Assembly: GCA_019722365.1 (NCBI GenBank)
Contig: JADFUC010001373.1
Coordinates: 372,001-436,000, forward strand
DNA length: 64,000 bases
Origin: Lithospermum erythrorhizon
Taxonomy: Eukaryota > Streptophyta > Magnoliopsida > Boraginales > Boraginaceae
Reading direction: 5' to 3'
Below, one piece after another: positions 1 to 12,477 of this stretch. Each line of letters starts with the position of its first letter. Position 1 is the stretch's first letter. Under the pieces are notes generated by a model. That model had not been told where the DNA came from, did no database searches, and worked only from the letters and a program-made list of their open reading frames with translations. The translations under genes were made by a program, and so were the position numbers.

Positions 1-1533
1 AATTTGATTAATTCATCTTAATCAATTTAATTATTACTTTGATAAATTTTCGATATCTATATTCATGATCTAAATTCCACTTTGAAATTGAAATGGCAAA
101 AGAATTGGAGGGATAGTACTAGTTATTTTCGTTTTGTTGTCACGTAGCTTGTACAAACATTACCAAGAATTAGTCGTTACACTGTTGGCATCAACGTTCC
201 AATTGGATGCTATAGAACGGTTTGGGTTAGTTTTTATTTAACTTTAATTGGATGAATGAAGTGCGATGATGACGTCTTACGAATGATCAATAAAGTGCTA
301 TACAACCCAGCTGTGCTCCGACCATCAAATTTCCCTATTTTGAAGGTTGACAAGAAATCTGCCTAATGAGCATGCTAACCATTGATTAATCAAGAAATCT
401 GTCACATGTAAGGTGTACTCTTTATCATCTCATGAGATCTGAACAAAAATAAGTAAGTTTAAACCCCAAAATCATGAAGTTCAAGCATTAAATGGAACAA
501 AAAATCCCAAGAATCTGCAATGGCATAAACTAATCTAAACATGAAATGAACAACAAAAAAGCATTAATGTAACCACTTCAACTATATGTTGGTTGTGTAG
601 ACTATGTGAGCTCGCTGATAGGGGTGGGTGGAGTCCGTCGTCGCCGTCGCCGTGTCGCGTTTGCCGAGCCGATCAATGAACCAAACCTGATTGTTACCTG
701 ACCTGCATATACACCATAACACTTCCAAAATCAACGGTTCAGGTAGCAACCAATAACAACAACGCATCACAGCCGCACAACTCAACAATATATCACGCAT
801 AGTACAGAGACAGGTAAGAAAGTAGCTGAAATTAAGCTCAGCCAAGCATGCAAGGAGCCTCCATAAATGCTTGTCACCTTCTCAAGCATAATGACCAGGA
901 ACTACCACGTACATATTTGAGCTCAAAGGTCCAGATCGAATCTACTACAAAGACGGGAACAATATACACATCTAAATAAATAAGTTTTTTTATTACCGAA
1001 TGACTATTTTATTCCCCGAATATAATTTTTTATAATTACCACTTACAAATAGGTAAAGGCAAAATACATTTCACCTCAATTTCTATCAAGCCATTGGTAT
1101 GTATACAACAAGCATGTGCATCAAGTGAAATCAAGGGAGTGAGATCGGTTGTTTCATTTTGCAAGTTGTCCATGGAATAGGGAGATGTGTATAGGTAAGA
1201 GACTTTAAGTAGGAATGAAATTTAGCTGAGTCACAGTATACATATAGCCCAAATAATACGTGGCCATGAACGACTATTTTCGCTTCCTTATTTGTGTTTG
1301 AAGAAGCAGGCCAGCTTAATTAATGGCAAAATTATCATTTCACTAAAAAATTTTCATTCCTACAGATAAATACAAGCCTGGCCGTAGGGGATAATCATAA
1401 AACGACTCCTCCTTAATTGATAATATTACATCATGTTCCAGATCCTTTATTAACCAAATAGTGTTACTTTACGCTACTCACGTATAGTCCATCAACCTTA
1501 CCTGACGTACAAACTACTTAAGCACGAGGTACG
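1..1533. other. Intergenic DNA, no gene recognised
   Basis: AT-rich sequence with no reading frame that resembles a known protein. A short GC-rich patch around 625-665 (repeated GTCGCCGTC-type triplets) stands out, but nothing coding can be tied to it. I see no clear transposon ends before the LTR that begins near 1534. Confidence 0.5.
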
Positions 1534-2033
1534 TGGTCAGGTTCTTCATTGCCTAAGAACCACAAATCATATATGAAGCCAGATGACAAGAATTTACCTC
1601 GAAGACTTTATCAAGACTGTGAAACATAGTTCGAAAGTAGGATTTTGGACATATTTGTTAGATGTAATTGTCAAGCAAGATAGTGATCCTATTCCTAAGC
1701 AGGATAACGTTTCTCAGATCTATAAATAAAGTTGCAAAACGATCAAACACCTACATGCGAAATTGATAGTGCTAGACATTGAAGTATTTATTGTTTCGAG
1801 TTGATCGGATTACTGATTCAAGTTTAATAAACTATTCTAAGAGGGCATCAACCCAAACATAAATCATTGATCTGGTACGCTCAATCGTCGAATTAATCAA
1901 TTAGGGTTCATCATAGTTACCGTTATATTTGAAATCGGGAATTAGGGTTCTGGGACATCAAATCGTGATTTTCGATGTTCTCAATAATTGAAATCTACTA
2001 ATTAGAATTGTGTTCTAGACCTTAAAAATAACA
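1534..2033 (+). repeat. 5' LTR of the copia element
   Basis: About 500 bp matching the right LTR across nearly its full length, for example TAATAAACTATTCTAAG and AATCAATTAGGGTTCATCAT. A TATA box TATAAATAAA lies at 1721-1730. It ends in ATAACA. The start was set by aligning GTCAGGTTCTT with the segment that follows the polypurine tract in the right copy, so it may be off by a few tens of bases. Confidence 0.8.
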
Positions 2034-2080
2034 CTGCATCGGCTCGGGCCCACAATGATCACGTAGTGTTCTGACAAGCC

Positions 2081-2094
2081 AATGATATCACGTG
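2081..2094 (+). other. Possible degenerate copia primer binding site
   Basis: TGATATCACGTGCC resembles the usual copia site for initiator methionine tRNA (TGGTATCAGAGCC). It lies about 47 bases beyond the inferred LTR end instead of next to it, so either a short insertion separates them or the match is chance. Confidence 0.3.
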
Positions 2095-5000
2095 CCAACT
2101 ATCAATACATCCGAAACCAAGACGCTGACAAAGTTAGTACGCAAGAGACTTCCTGTGACCTATCAAGAGTTGTGAATTCACCTCACCTTAATACGTATGT
2201 GTACGAATGGAGTGAATCGGATAAGACGCCTAGGTTATATAAGAGATTATATAGATATAAAGCGATCCATCATGTCGATACAAGCCATCGCTATGGACGC
2301 TTCTGAGGAAGTCAAGGCTTCAGATGAGAGTGGTAAGTTAGTTGTAGGTTTGATTAGGCAATTAGGCAAATTGAGATATCCGACGGAGAGCCTCAATCGA
2401 GCATCTAACCAAGTAGAACACATATTTATTAACAACTAAGCTCCACGGTAATCGACTCTCAGCTGACGAAAGAAAGCCATGGATTCTAGGTTCACCGTCA
2501 GATTCATGGAAATCCTTCTTCTCGTGTCCCTTAGTTCTTCTGCAATTTTGATGAAACTCTTTGTCTAAGGAGCAAGTTTGTAATTCCACTTAATGGAAGA
2601 GCTAAGAAGAGATAGCGGTGAAAAATCGGGCACTAAACAACAGGAAACTCTATGTACGGAAGAAAGAAGTTTAGCAAGAAAAGACTAAACAATTAAACCT
2701 AAAGCTGGGCGGCGCCGGGTTAATGTTAAAAAGAAGACACATGCCATTATCGCAACAAGAAAGGATGATCGGAAACTGAGCAAGTACTATTCAAGAAAAA
2801 GATCAAGTCAAGGAAAGTGTCAAAGAAAAGTCGAAAAACAATAAAGAATTGTGAGACGTGCCGATCTTATTATAGCCGGGCCGTAGGAGTTTGGATGTAT
2901 GCTTATGGCGACTGAGTAAGATTGATTGTGCATCAGTGAGCTTCTTTTCACGGACTCCAAATATGACTTCTTTCACACTTCTTTGGCGGCTAAGGCACTT
3001 GGAATTGCAAAGATGGAACATCGCACCTCAACCATCAAGGCAATCGAAGTGTGTTTCAGGAAACTCGCAATGGAAAGTTGATTGAATCAAGGATGCTTCC
3101 ACATGGGTTCTACCTTAGATTTAGCTCCTATTGTGCAAAAGCTCAGATGACGAAGATATCATAACATCTTTGGTAATGGACAATGGAGATTACCTATGAC
3201 TAATGTTAACAATAATAAAGACTGCTGACGGTACAATCAGACAGCTATGTAAGTGAAATTAACGCAAGAGCCGGGATGAGATGTCATAATAACAAAGTTA
3301 GGCCATACGAAAGATCTTGGTATTCTCTCACAAAACACTGTCTTCATCCTAAATCAAGGACCCAGACTCACCGTCAATGAAAGTTAACATGATCAAATTC
3401 ACAAAAGCCTCGAAAGTGAAGGTCGCACTTCTGTGAGCTTATGTACTCTCAGACATGTATTGCTAGCCTATGAAAGGAAGACAACGGAGGTAACTCTTAT
3501 TTTGTCACTTATATTGATGATCACTCTAGTAGGGGCTGGGTTTGATCTTTGAATAAAACAAAGAACTGTTGACGTAAAACTTTTAAGTACCTTCATCAAT
3601 TAGCTGGAAAGAGAAACTGCAAAGTACTTAAATGCATTATAATGCATGGACATTGGAGAATTTGATAGATACCAGAAGTCTAAAGGAATTAGACATTGAG
3701 CAATCCGTTCTGAAATACCACACAACGGTGTGGGCCGGGTAGAATGAATAGGACAATTATGAGAAATATTGATGTATTGCTATCACATGCTGAATTTCCA
3801 AGACACTTCAGAAGATTAGTAGCAAAGAAGTTTTTCAGATTATAAACTTGTCACCTAAGACAACACTAAATGGAAGCACACCGGTAATATTACTGTTCTG
3901 AAAGGATGTATCCTATAAACACTTAAGAACATTTGGTCGCATAGCATAGCATAATGCTCCTAAAGACAGAGAACAAAGCTTGATTTCAAGTCTAAGAAGT
4001 GTGTGTTCCGAGCTTGGTGACGTAAAAGTTTGGCTATAAGTTGTATGATCTCGACCGACAAAAGATTCTAATAATAGAAGCAGAGATGTGATGTTCCAAG
4101 AAGATCAAACCGTGGAAGGATCTAGACAAACTTGAAAAAGCTAGGCAAGCATAAAAAGAGCGGCCCTGCTTGATCGGCAAGATGACATTGAAGAAATTGA
4201 TCATAGTATCTCAGGAAATCCATTACCTGAGCCTATAATCAATGATGGATGCAATGATCACACATCTACCAATATTGATCAACCAGAAGATAATACTGAG
4301 AGTGAACAATCACGCATTCAGTAGAAGTGAAATGCAATACGCATGTAAGCATCAACACCTCAAGATGTCGTGAGATCTTCTAGAGCCAGAACAAGTTCTT
4401 CCTGTGTATTCTCCCAATGAATAGTCTTTACTTTCGACGTGGGGAGAACTAATTTTACCATCAAGAAGCTATTGATAGTACCGAAAAGGAAAATGGATGG
4501 CAAATGCCATGGAAATAAGCATTTAACTCTCCAATGCAAGAACCATACATTTACACACCGGTGAAGAAACAAGATAACTTCAAAGTACCGCAATGACGGA
4601 TCTATAAGTCAAGATTGATCAAGTACAAAAGTACCTAGATTACAAAGCTAGATCACAGGAAGTGATTTGCACAAAGACAAAGTGAATGGGATTTCAGGAG
4701 ATATTCTCTCCAAAGAGTCAAGCATGACTTCAATCGACTAGTATACTTTTGATTGGTCACGATATGACTTAGAAATTGAACAGATGGATGTTAAGACAGC
4801 CTTTCCTCCATGGTGACCTTCAAGAGGACATATATATGCAACAACCCGAGGGTTTCAAGTGGAAGGCAGAAACACTTGCTCAGAACCGCACAAAAGTCAG
4901 ATAAACAAGCACCTAGGCAGCCGTACATCAAGTTTTAGCCTTTATGGAAGCAAATGGATTCAAGAAAACTCTTGTTGATCATCGTGTTCACTACAAAGAC

Positions 5001-6048
5001 CCACTCACGATAACACTATCATCCTTAATGCTTATATGTAGACGATATGCTTATCATGTGGAAGATCATCAAAAGATCGTTAGCCTGTGTTAAGGAACTC
5101 AACAAAAGCTGAGATGAAAAAGACTTAGGAGTCGCAAATCATATACTCTGGATGAGATCATCAGGATGTGGGCTAAGGGAAAAATCCGGTTGTCTTCAAG
5201 AAAAGTACATCTACAAGGTACTTTCAAGGTGTCTCAATACGGACACGCAAAAGTCGGCAGAAGTTGTCCAATTGAAAGCACACCTCGAGATGAGTTCTAA
5301 AAGAGTCCGAAGATCGGGGCATTTATTATCGCATACTGGTAGTTCCATACACCTCTCCGGCAGAGGGAAAGCTGATGCAATTGGCCTCACTGTGCCGTAC
5401 ATTGCTATTTGCAGCTTGGTTTACAAAGGGCATTTTCCGCTAATCCAAAAAAGTGAGCAATGGGAGTGTATGAAGGGACTGAGAGATACTGGGTGAACCG
5501 CAAGCTTGAGCATTTGTTTTGGAACCAACTATCTCGGACATACATTGCATTCGTAATTCGCCGCGCATATCGATTCACTTAAGTCTACATCGATATTCTA
5601 ATGGTGTTTGCATTGAGGAGCAATTTCCCCGGCAAGCAAAGTTGCGGTAAGCCAAGACAAGCATGTCTTCACTACGCCGAGGCATCACATTGCTATCAAG
5701 TAATCTGGAAAGAAATAAGCACAAGAACCTATTCAAGGAATCGAGAATCAAGCAAGACAAGTTCACCATCTTGTGCGACTCTCAAAGGGCGACATATACT
5801 TGAGTAAGAATTCTACCTACACTCAAGATCCAAACACATTAAGATCAAGTACCATCGATCGGTATATCGAGTCAAAGCAATTGGCTATCGACAAAAATAC
5901 ACACCTTCCGAGAATTGGTTCCATATGCTCACGTAAGGTGCCTTCACCAAAGGCAAAGCACATTTCTTGCATCGCCGTGGACAAGGCCGGGTCTCGGCCA
6001 CTACGCACAACATTAAAGCAACTAAATGTTCTCCTTTTCATATGCTGC
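2095..6048 (+). pseudogene. Copia gag-pol polyprotein pseudogene
   Basis: This is the remnant of a copia polyprotein (gag, protease, integrase, reverse transcriptase, RNase H). Recognisable pieces are the integrase core YFVTYIDDHS at 3498-3527; a later integrase stretch resembling the family's RH..VPYTPQQNGVAERMNRT region at about 3685-3760, in altered form; a stretch like the integrase end (SPKTTLNGSTP) near 3852-3885; the RT segment EDIYMQQPEGFK at 4824-4859; and the RT active-site motif YVDDMLIM at 5035-5058. These pieces lie in different frames, separated by stops and small insertions or deletions, so no long ORF survives. Gag at the left is too decayed to outline. Identity as copia pol is firm; domain limits are approximate. 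Confidence 0.8.
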
Positions 6049-6060
6049 TATGGGGAGAAT

Positions 6061-6576
6061 CGTCAGTTCTTAGGGCACGGGGTTAACACAACACAAATCA
6101 TATATGAAGCAAAATGATCGCTAACGGAATCAAGAATTCTATCAAGATTGAAAGAAACATAGTTTTAGTACATTGACATATTTGTTAGATGTAATTGTTA
6201 AGTAAAGATTAGATCCTATTCCTCAGAGGATTAGAACAAGTTTGTATCTATAAATAGGGTTGCAAATCGTATCAAACACTCATGCGAAATTGATAGGTTA
6301 GATTACTTCACAGAGTTAGTTTATTGTTTCTGAGTTGATTGGATTACTGATTCAAGTTTAATAAACTATTCTAAGCAGGGGAAGAGATTCTAACCTCAAA
6401 CATAAACCATTGATCTTGCATTGCTCAATTGTCGAATTAATCAATTAGGGTTCATCATAGTTACCGTTATATTTTGAAATTGGGAATTAGGTTCTTAGAC
6501 ATCAAATCGTGATTGATTAAATTTCACACACTGGAATCTACTAATTAGAATCGTTTCTGCATCTTTTAAAATAACA
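6061..6576 (+). repeat. 3' LTR of the copia element
   Basis: About 516 bp, directly repeated with 1534-2033. It follows the polypurine tract at 6049-6060 and contains a TATA box TATAAATA at 6249-6256. It ends in ATAACA like the left copy. Differences between the two copies include many small insertions and deletions, so the insertion is not recent unless sequence errors contribute. Confidence 0.8.
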
Positions 6577-6994
6577 AGATTGAGCAATTCAAGTCAGCCA
6601 TATATAACGCCAAAAACTCACATTAACGAGACGCTTCCTTTCTTTATAGTATTGATATTATAGGTAGTGATTGAATTATATATCTATCTGGAGATATCAG
6701 GAGCATCACTTTTTTATGTCCTATGTATTGTTGAGCCATGATTATCATATAAAGCAATTTATTAAATTTAGCTTTACACAAATTTGGATACCATCTACCC
6801 TTTTTATCATTATGCTTTTATTAGCTTTACGTGCACAAAGACAGCTGAAACTTTCTGTAGAAATGCTCACTGAAATAACCTTTGCTTTCTTGCTAGCTTT
6901 TAGGTTGTTTTGTAGGCAACAAGAAAATCCCACGATGAAAATGAATCATATTTGTAGTACGTGATGTTTTCACTTACGCAGATTTGAGTGCAAA
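6577..6994. other. Intergenic DNA
   Basis: AT-rich. A 97-codon open frame starts at 6671, but its composition is typical of chance AT-rich ORFs and it matches no family I recognise. Confidence 0.4.
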
Positions 6995-7320
6995 ATGTAA
7001 CATGCAATGAATGTAATTATTGGAAAGAAGGCATATAAGCATAAGTTCTTGAGTGGCACTAAAAAAACTTCATTTTACGAATTAAACGTGAAAGATTTTG
7101 TCTTTTTGCTTCAACTAAACCTAGACAATGCGTTTAGATCAGTCCAACAATCACTTTATGTATAGATGCCACACAATTTTATAAATTGAGGGTCAAGAAC
7201 AAATGAGCTTCAACTGGTTTACTTTTCTTTTTAGAGGAAAAGAAGTTAAAATAGGTTAGAACTTAGTGCAATTTATATCACGATTTTCCCCATAATATTA
7301 CGTGGATACGAAAATTGCAT
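6995..7320 (+). repeat. Duplicated segment, uninterrupted copy
   Basis: This segment recurs about 6-7 kb to the right, split over 13091-13165 and 14245-14540. Shared landmarks in order are AACATGCAATG.ATGTA, AAGAAGGCATATAAGCATA, AAGTTCTTGAGTGGCACTAA, then GTTTAGATCAGTCCAACAAT, AGAACAAATGA and ATCACGATTTTC. No coding potential is evident. It may be part of an unrecognised repeat family or an old local duplication. Confidence 0.75.
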
Positions 7321-8189
7321 TTGGTGATAGCTCTAACTAACTTTATATTGGAGGACTGGAGGAGAGTTTATCACAATATTGAAGATGTCAAAATATACGA
7401 AATAATGGACTCATGAGAGAAAATTGTCAAACGACGGCCGATAATTGGGCGAGACATCGTCGCACTCGGCCTCCAATATTATCGTAGCAAGTAGTCTCAG
7501 CCAGACAAGACTCAGACTAATCGTCCCCAAACCAATACTAAATTTAACATCCTCGAGATTAATCGTGACGCGGTTTGGGAGAACAAAGTGTAGCTATTGT
7601 GCCACTTAATGGGACCAAAGTGCAACTTGCAAGTAGCATTTAACTTGAAATGTCATAACTTTCGCGCCACTTACTGTGACTAAATTACTACGGTGATATT
7701 ATCAAGATCAAAGACAACTCTCAGATCACTATCGGTAACCATTTTACAATTAACTCCTCATGTTGACATGAACTTCACTAGTCTCGAGATTTCAAAAATT
7801 CCTAATAAACTCCTTTAATTCTAGAAAATATGATATTTTCCCCTAGTTACCCACATATGGTTTAGAATATTTCTTGTTTTTGTTATCTTTATTTTTTTTA
7901 TGTACTTGGCCCTAGTAATGAAGTCCTCGCCGTCTGTCCTTATATGAGATTTTTTATATTTGAATATGTATGTTAGATACACGCCATTCTAAGGAAATTA
8001 AAATTGTCCTCTAAATAATCCTAATAACTTTAATTCTCATTTTAGAACAAATAAATATGTCAAACAATAATCAAGCATATAATATATCAGCCATAATGAA
8101 AAAAGCAAAATTGTAAATAAAACATGGAAATTATCCTATTTTCGTTAATTTAGAGTTATCTTGACAGACAAATACCCGGATGAGCCGAA
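7321..8189. other. Intergenic DNA
   Basis: No gene or clear repeat structure was seen. A GC-richer patch near 7425-7580 (CGACGGCCG, CGTCGCACTCGG) interrupts the AT-rich background but contains no open frame of note. Confidence 0.4.
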
Positions 8190-8660
8190 GTTAACCCCGT
8201 CATAAATAGATTTGGCTGAATGTATTGTTAGGACCAACCTGCTGTCAATATTCGGATTGATAGTACAAATCACGCATGAAACGTAAATAAATAGTGCACA
8301 AATTAAAGACACAAAGATGTATTCAATTCGCGCCATCGTAGCAGTACCCAGTCGTGAGGCATTTCGTCTTACCAAGGATTTTTCTACGATATCGGTGATA
8401 TTACAAATAAGAATTTATTTTCCTAACGGTCTATTTGACTAAACTAGTAAACCCAGTCTATACCCCCCGACTTCATCCCTCACAACTCACAAGGCTTATA
8501 CCTAAAAACTCATCATATAACATAGTGTCATAAGCAATCATACATTTAGTTAAGTTTGTAGAATCTTTTCTAACATTCAACCCACACAAAGAAATATGCT
8601 CTCTCTCAAATCTTTTTTAGCTCTCTCTTAAAAAAAGATAACATCGCTTTTTTTCTCTTA
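8190..8660 (-). repeat. Direct repeat A, likely 3' LTR
   Basis: Shares with 10725-11190 the ordered words TGTTAGGACCAACCTG (8226; TGTTAGACCAACCTG at 10762), TTGATAGTACAAATC, AAACTAGTAAAC and TTCTAACAT. Divergence is considerable, with many indels. Confidence 0.65.
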
Positions 8661-8892
8661 CCTAAATATCCTCTTGATCCTCCACACTTTACGCTTAACA
8701 ACACAAGAATTAGCTCGATAATCGTTCTTGATTTTCCATTCATTGTGTTGAGCTACACTGCACCTGCTACCCTTTCTCGACCTCCATTCCTACATGACGG
8801 AAGGAGTGAGCAGACCACCATCGGCCACTGCTAAGTTTATCACTGTCTTTAGTAGCCCATTTCCCATCGGGTTCCATCACACAGTACTAATT

Positions 8893-9101
8893 AAAATGGC
8901 CATTAAAACATGTCCTTAGGGTATTTTGTAGTCAAACTAGTAACTTTTAGTGAAAATGACAATTTTCTCCCTTTAATGAAACTTCCTAACTACTACCGCT
9001 GTAAATGGGGGCAAATAGTCATTTTCACACAGTGTGTATAAATGTTAAGAGTTATTTGATTCAAAATTTCACGGAGTTAGTGTTTTAACGGCCATTTTGA
9101 C
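8893..9101. mobile_element. Small MITE-like element
   Basis: The left end reads AAATGGCCATTAAAACA (8893 on). The right end near 9081-9099 reads TGTTTTAACGGCCATTTT, the inverted complement with one difference. The unit is about 200 bp with no coding capacity. The terminal inverted repeats are visible; the superfamily and target-site duplication are not resolved. Confidence 0.55.
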
Positions 9102-9499
9102 GCCGACTAAATTCCTGCTAATTGTCGAAATTACATGGAATGGAACACGCAAAATTTGTTAATGAAAAGTTCATGACGGTTAGCTAGTTTAAATTTATTT
9201 TAAAAAAATTTTAATATGAGGAATCTAACCATGTTGGACGAATGCTCCTTCCATAGAGTCAATAGGTTCTCATGGTCTTTCCAAGATTTGGGCATACCTA
9301 TTTTTTCTTGTTTTTTGTTCTTGGATAATATTTTAGCATAAGAACGACTCATTATTTAATTACTTATTGGGCAAATAGCTGGTATAACAATGTATTCTTT
9401 AACTTTACACTGAACAAACTTTGATTTTCTTAGAACATTCTTCAAAGAATATACATCTGCACTGTATGTCATTGAGATTGACCTTGAGAATGAATTCTA

Positions 9500-10640
9500 T
9501 GCGCTAGATGTACTGCACTGAGCATATGGACGTATTTTCTCATGGCTCTTAATTCAACGCTCAATCCCTCAACCTTCTACGTTAACCTAGAGCGACAATT
9601 AACATCTCATTGGCTCCCCTTATCAAGGAAACGCTTTTATTTTCTCTCATTTTTGCCAGTTGATGTCAATTTGTTAGCAATAGGCTGCTTACTTTTCGCA
9701 TCCCCACAACTCTCTTCTATGTAAGATATCTCTTCCTCATCATCCTTACTTTCTCTCAATCATACAAATGTATCTCAAGCAAGGCTTTGGTCAGAATGCA
9801 ACAAATCTCCCACACCGTCCTTAGTTTATTGCTCTTCACTAAAGCTTAAGATAATATTACATTTTTTTGGTGAAAAAGCTGGACATTGAACTGGACATGA
9901 CCATAACCTTCACATCCTTACATTTGGATCTCCTCAGCATGTCGATCCCACCCCTTTTTAACATTTCCGTGTCTAAGAGGGTAACGACTGCTGATTACTA
10001 TCATCGACATCCTGGATTCGACAAAGGTGGCCAGATTATCTTTGCACCTTCTGATCATCAAGACACATTTCAGCTGATAAGCAGTAACCAAATAATACCT
10101 TCATAATCAATAAGCAAGTCATTCGCCTCTGTGTATGACAACCGGCTTGGAGTCGAATCTATCGGGAAGAGATTCCACACTTTCTCTGCCAATCTTTTCC
10201 GCATATCGCTTACCAAGGTCATATAATTCATTGATATCTTCCAGAGCCTCGAGTAATGAACTCAATGATGGCTTCTCTCTTCTCCTTCATTCTCGCATTC
10301 TCAAATTTGGTGCGGTAGCCACACACACACGAACTCAGTGGAGTTCCTTCAATATGGCTGTAAGCAAGAGTTTCCCAAGCTTCTTTGGCAATCACAAAGT
10401 TCGATCAAGATATCAACATTTATGTTCACACAACTACGACGCATCCAAGGCCTTCAATTGCCGAGTTTCACTGCCTCTTTACAAATTCATTCAATTCAAA
10501 GCTTCTCAATCATGGCGCCATCACAAAGTGCATCGAGGTCCAACTGCATAAAAACAGATTGTCAAGTTTTAATATCCATGGATCTCGGGTGGCAACCATC
10601 CTATTCTTCCAATAAGCACACTTGAACCATCGAGAATGTA
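9500..10640 (-). pseudogene. Copia gag (UBN2-type) pseudogene
   Basis: Reading the minus strand leftwards from about 10420, a frame gives IAKEAWETL, then YRTKFENARMKEKREAIIEF after small frame changes. This matches the pattern of copia gag proteins, where an AKEAWDIL-like helix is followed by a region like L..EFE.L.MKE.E.I.DF. The gag protein would form the virus-like particle of a retrotransposon. The rest of the stretch towards 9500 is open in several short frames but not clearly identifiable, and I could not place a zinc knuckle. It has multiple stops, so it is non-functional. Open frames on the plus strand in 9542-10625 are the antisense shadow of this gene. Confidence 0.5.
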
Positions 10641-10724
10641 GGTGACTCCATTTATTGAACTTTATCTCACATATGCGACTCTCACTCGTATGTCGAGTGC
10701 CCTCTCATGCTCAATTGAAAGTTC

Positions 10725-11190
10725 GTGAATCACTGTGGAAATAGATTTGCTCGAACGCCGTTGTTAGACCAACCTGCCACAACACTTTATTGATAGTACA
10801 AATCCGAAAGAAAATAAAATGTAAATAAAATAGTGCGGTAAATTAAAAGACATAAAGATAGTAATCTAGTTCGTCCAAATTTAGTATTCAGTCTGGGGCA
10901 ATGCTTCAAAGGAAGGATTTTACTATGATATTGGTAGCTCATAAATAAGGACTTATCTACCTCGAACGGCCCTATTCTTACTCCAAACTAGTAAACTAGT
11001 TCAAAGTTCTCCCTTGACTTTATCCGCTGGCCAATTCAAAAGCTTACAATGAAAATCCTCAATAATGTAATGAAAGTCAGTGCTAATCGCATATCCAGCT
11101 AGAAGTTCATAGAATTCTTCTAACATAATAAACCCCACACAGTATATGTTTCACATCTTTAGCTCTCACTCTTTCTTTAAACGTGAGTAG
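10725..11190 (-). repeat. Direct repeat B, likely 5' LTR
   Basis: Partner of 8190-8660 in the same orientation. It contains TGTTAGACCAACCTG at 10762 and TTCTTCTAACATAATAAACCCCACAC near its right end. Beyond about 11190 the two copies no longer align. Confidence 0.65.
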
Positions 11191-11754
11191 AATTATTATG
11201 TATGAAGTGGCTAATCATTCACAGAGCTTATTACCTCCTTATATAAACATGTTGTTATGAAAATATTCTATAAAATTAATAATTTCCATATATGCAAATC
11301 TCTACCTCATGTCGGGAAATACTCCAAGTTATAGTCTTCATATTTCGGTAGAAATACCAAGCAAAAAACTCAAAATATCTCTTCCGTAACATACCAAAAT
11401 CGCCAGGTTCCAAAATATCTGACAGTTCTGACAAGAGTAAACTCCACTCCTCCAACCTGCTTTGACAGCTTGGTTTGACACTTCGCCACCGCCGCTTTTG
11501 GGTTTAACAACAAAAATAGCCAATACCAAAACACCAACATTTCCTTCTGATCCACTGATTATCCAACAAGAATTAAAAGTGTGCATACATTTAAGGCGAT
11601 GAATCACTCGAATTTTTAATATAATTTGAAAACTATGTACAAACCTCACAATATCTTTCAAACTTTCTCTCTCAAATAATATTTTCTAATGCTCTTTAGG
11701 ACTATGTAACAATTAAAAAAGATCCCCTAAAGGGTTATATAGTTTTCACAATTA
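11191..11754. other. Intergenic DNA
   Basis: No gene recognised. A 107-codon minus-strand open frame spans 11338-11661 but does not resemble a known protein, and its composition does not stand out. Confidence 0.4.
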
Positions 11755-11940
11755 ACCTAATAAACTATTATCTCACAATTCTGCAATATCTCACTTTGGA
11801 GGGGGATGAATCAATTTGATCTTTTCATCTACCATTTTATAATAGTCAACCCAAACTATTATGTCGCAATTCTAAAAATATCTCACTTGAGGATTTGAAT
11901 CTAATTTTTGTCTTACTTCATTTACAACACCAACCCAAGT
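11755..11940 (+). repeat. Two-copy tandem repeat, about 91 bp
   Basis: AAACTATTATCTCACAATTCTGCAATATCTCAC at 11762 recurs at 11853 as AAACTATTATGTCGCAATTCTAAAAATATCTCAC, giving a spacing of 91 bases. The copies differ at several positions. Confidence 0.65.
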
Positions 11941-12477
11941 TCATCACTCAAGAACTCTGGTGAAGTTGATGAACCCAGTCGAATTCAGTACCCCTGGATA
12001 AAGACACTTCATTCATCAAGATTGAGTAGCAATAATATCAAATTTAACGATATTCTAAGACATATGATTCATCATGTGATGATTTGTCTAGAGCTTTGAC
12101 ATTCTCCATGATTGTCTAGCATTTTTGAAAAAAAAAATAGAAAAGAAAAGAAAGAAAGAAGTTGATGAACCCAACTCCAGCCACCTTTCATCTAGCAATC
12201 CAAAAGCATAATTGAATGTCACCAAGACACCAACTTAACTACATAAAAGCGCATACCAAAGTAGTTAACTTTGCTCGTTGAATTTTTTTTTTTTTTTACA
12301 TTCATATTATTCATGTTCTTTCTTAATGTGTCATATCTTCATGTCTTCAAGATCTTGTCCTTTCCACGTATTTTAGAAAATCTACTTGATTGGTCATTAA
12401 TAAATTTGTATCTTGTCTTGTACTCCTATATTATGTCGTTCTCACTTAATCGATTCATTCACATTGTATCTAGTCAT
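11941..12477. other. Intergenic DNA with A- and T-runs
   Basis: Contains a purine run near 12128-12162 and a 15-base T run near 12283. No gene was seen. Confidence 0.4.

Larger units (their letters stand above)
1534..6576 (+). mobile_element. Ty1/copia LTR retrotransposon, degenerate, plus strand
   Basis: Two directly repeated LTRs (about 1534-2033 and 6061-6576) flank about 4 kb of internal DNA. Copia-order coding traces run left to right: integrase near 3500-3730, then reverse transcriptase near 4824-5058. The order integrase before RT is diagnostic of copia rather than gypsy. A purine-rich tract (TATGGGGAGAAT, 6049-6060) lies immediately before the right LTR, as expected for a plus-strand polypurine tract. 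Both LTRs carry a TATA box in the plus orientation. The start near 1534 is the less certain edge; the shared end is ATAACA at 2033 and 6576. I could not confirm a target-site duplication. The element cannot encode functional proteins now. Confidence 0.85.
8190..11190 (-). mobile_element. Probable copia relic lacking pol, minus strand
   Basis: Two direct repeats of roughly 450-470 bp (8190-8660 and 10725-11190) bracket about 2.1 kb. The internal part holds a minus-strand copia-type gag fragment (about 10240-10550). I see no integrase or RT motif. The simplest reading is an LTR element with a deleted pol, with its 5' LTR on the right. The exact LTR edges are unclear because similarity between the repeats extends a little left of the TGTTAG that would normally mark an LTR end. 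A small MITE-like unit lies inside. Confidence 0.55.

Noticed and set aside
582..845. 87-codon minus-strand frame with Cys-rich start
   Set aside because: No family resemblance, and the composition and isolation do not support a gene.
2034..2080. Extension of the first copia LTR to the primer-site-like sequence
   Set aside because: The right LTR does not contain this 47-base stretch, so it is not part of the LTR.
5152..5496. 114-codon plus-strand frame in the first copia element
   Set aside because: It overlaps the decayed RT/RNase H region; pieces resemble polyprotein in neighbouring frames, so it is not a separate gene.
10135..10625. Overlapping plus-strand frames of up to 138 codons
   Set aside because: The minus strand of the same DNA reads as copia gag, so these are antisense shadows.
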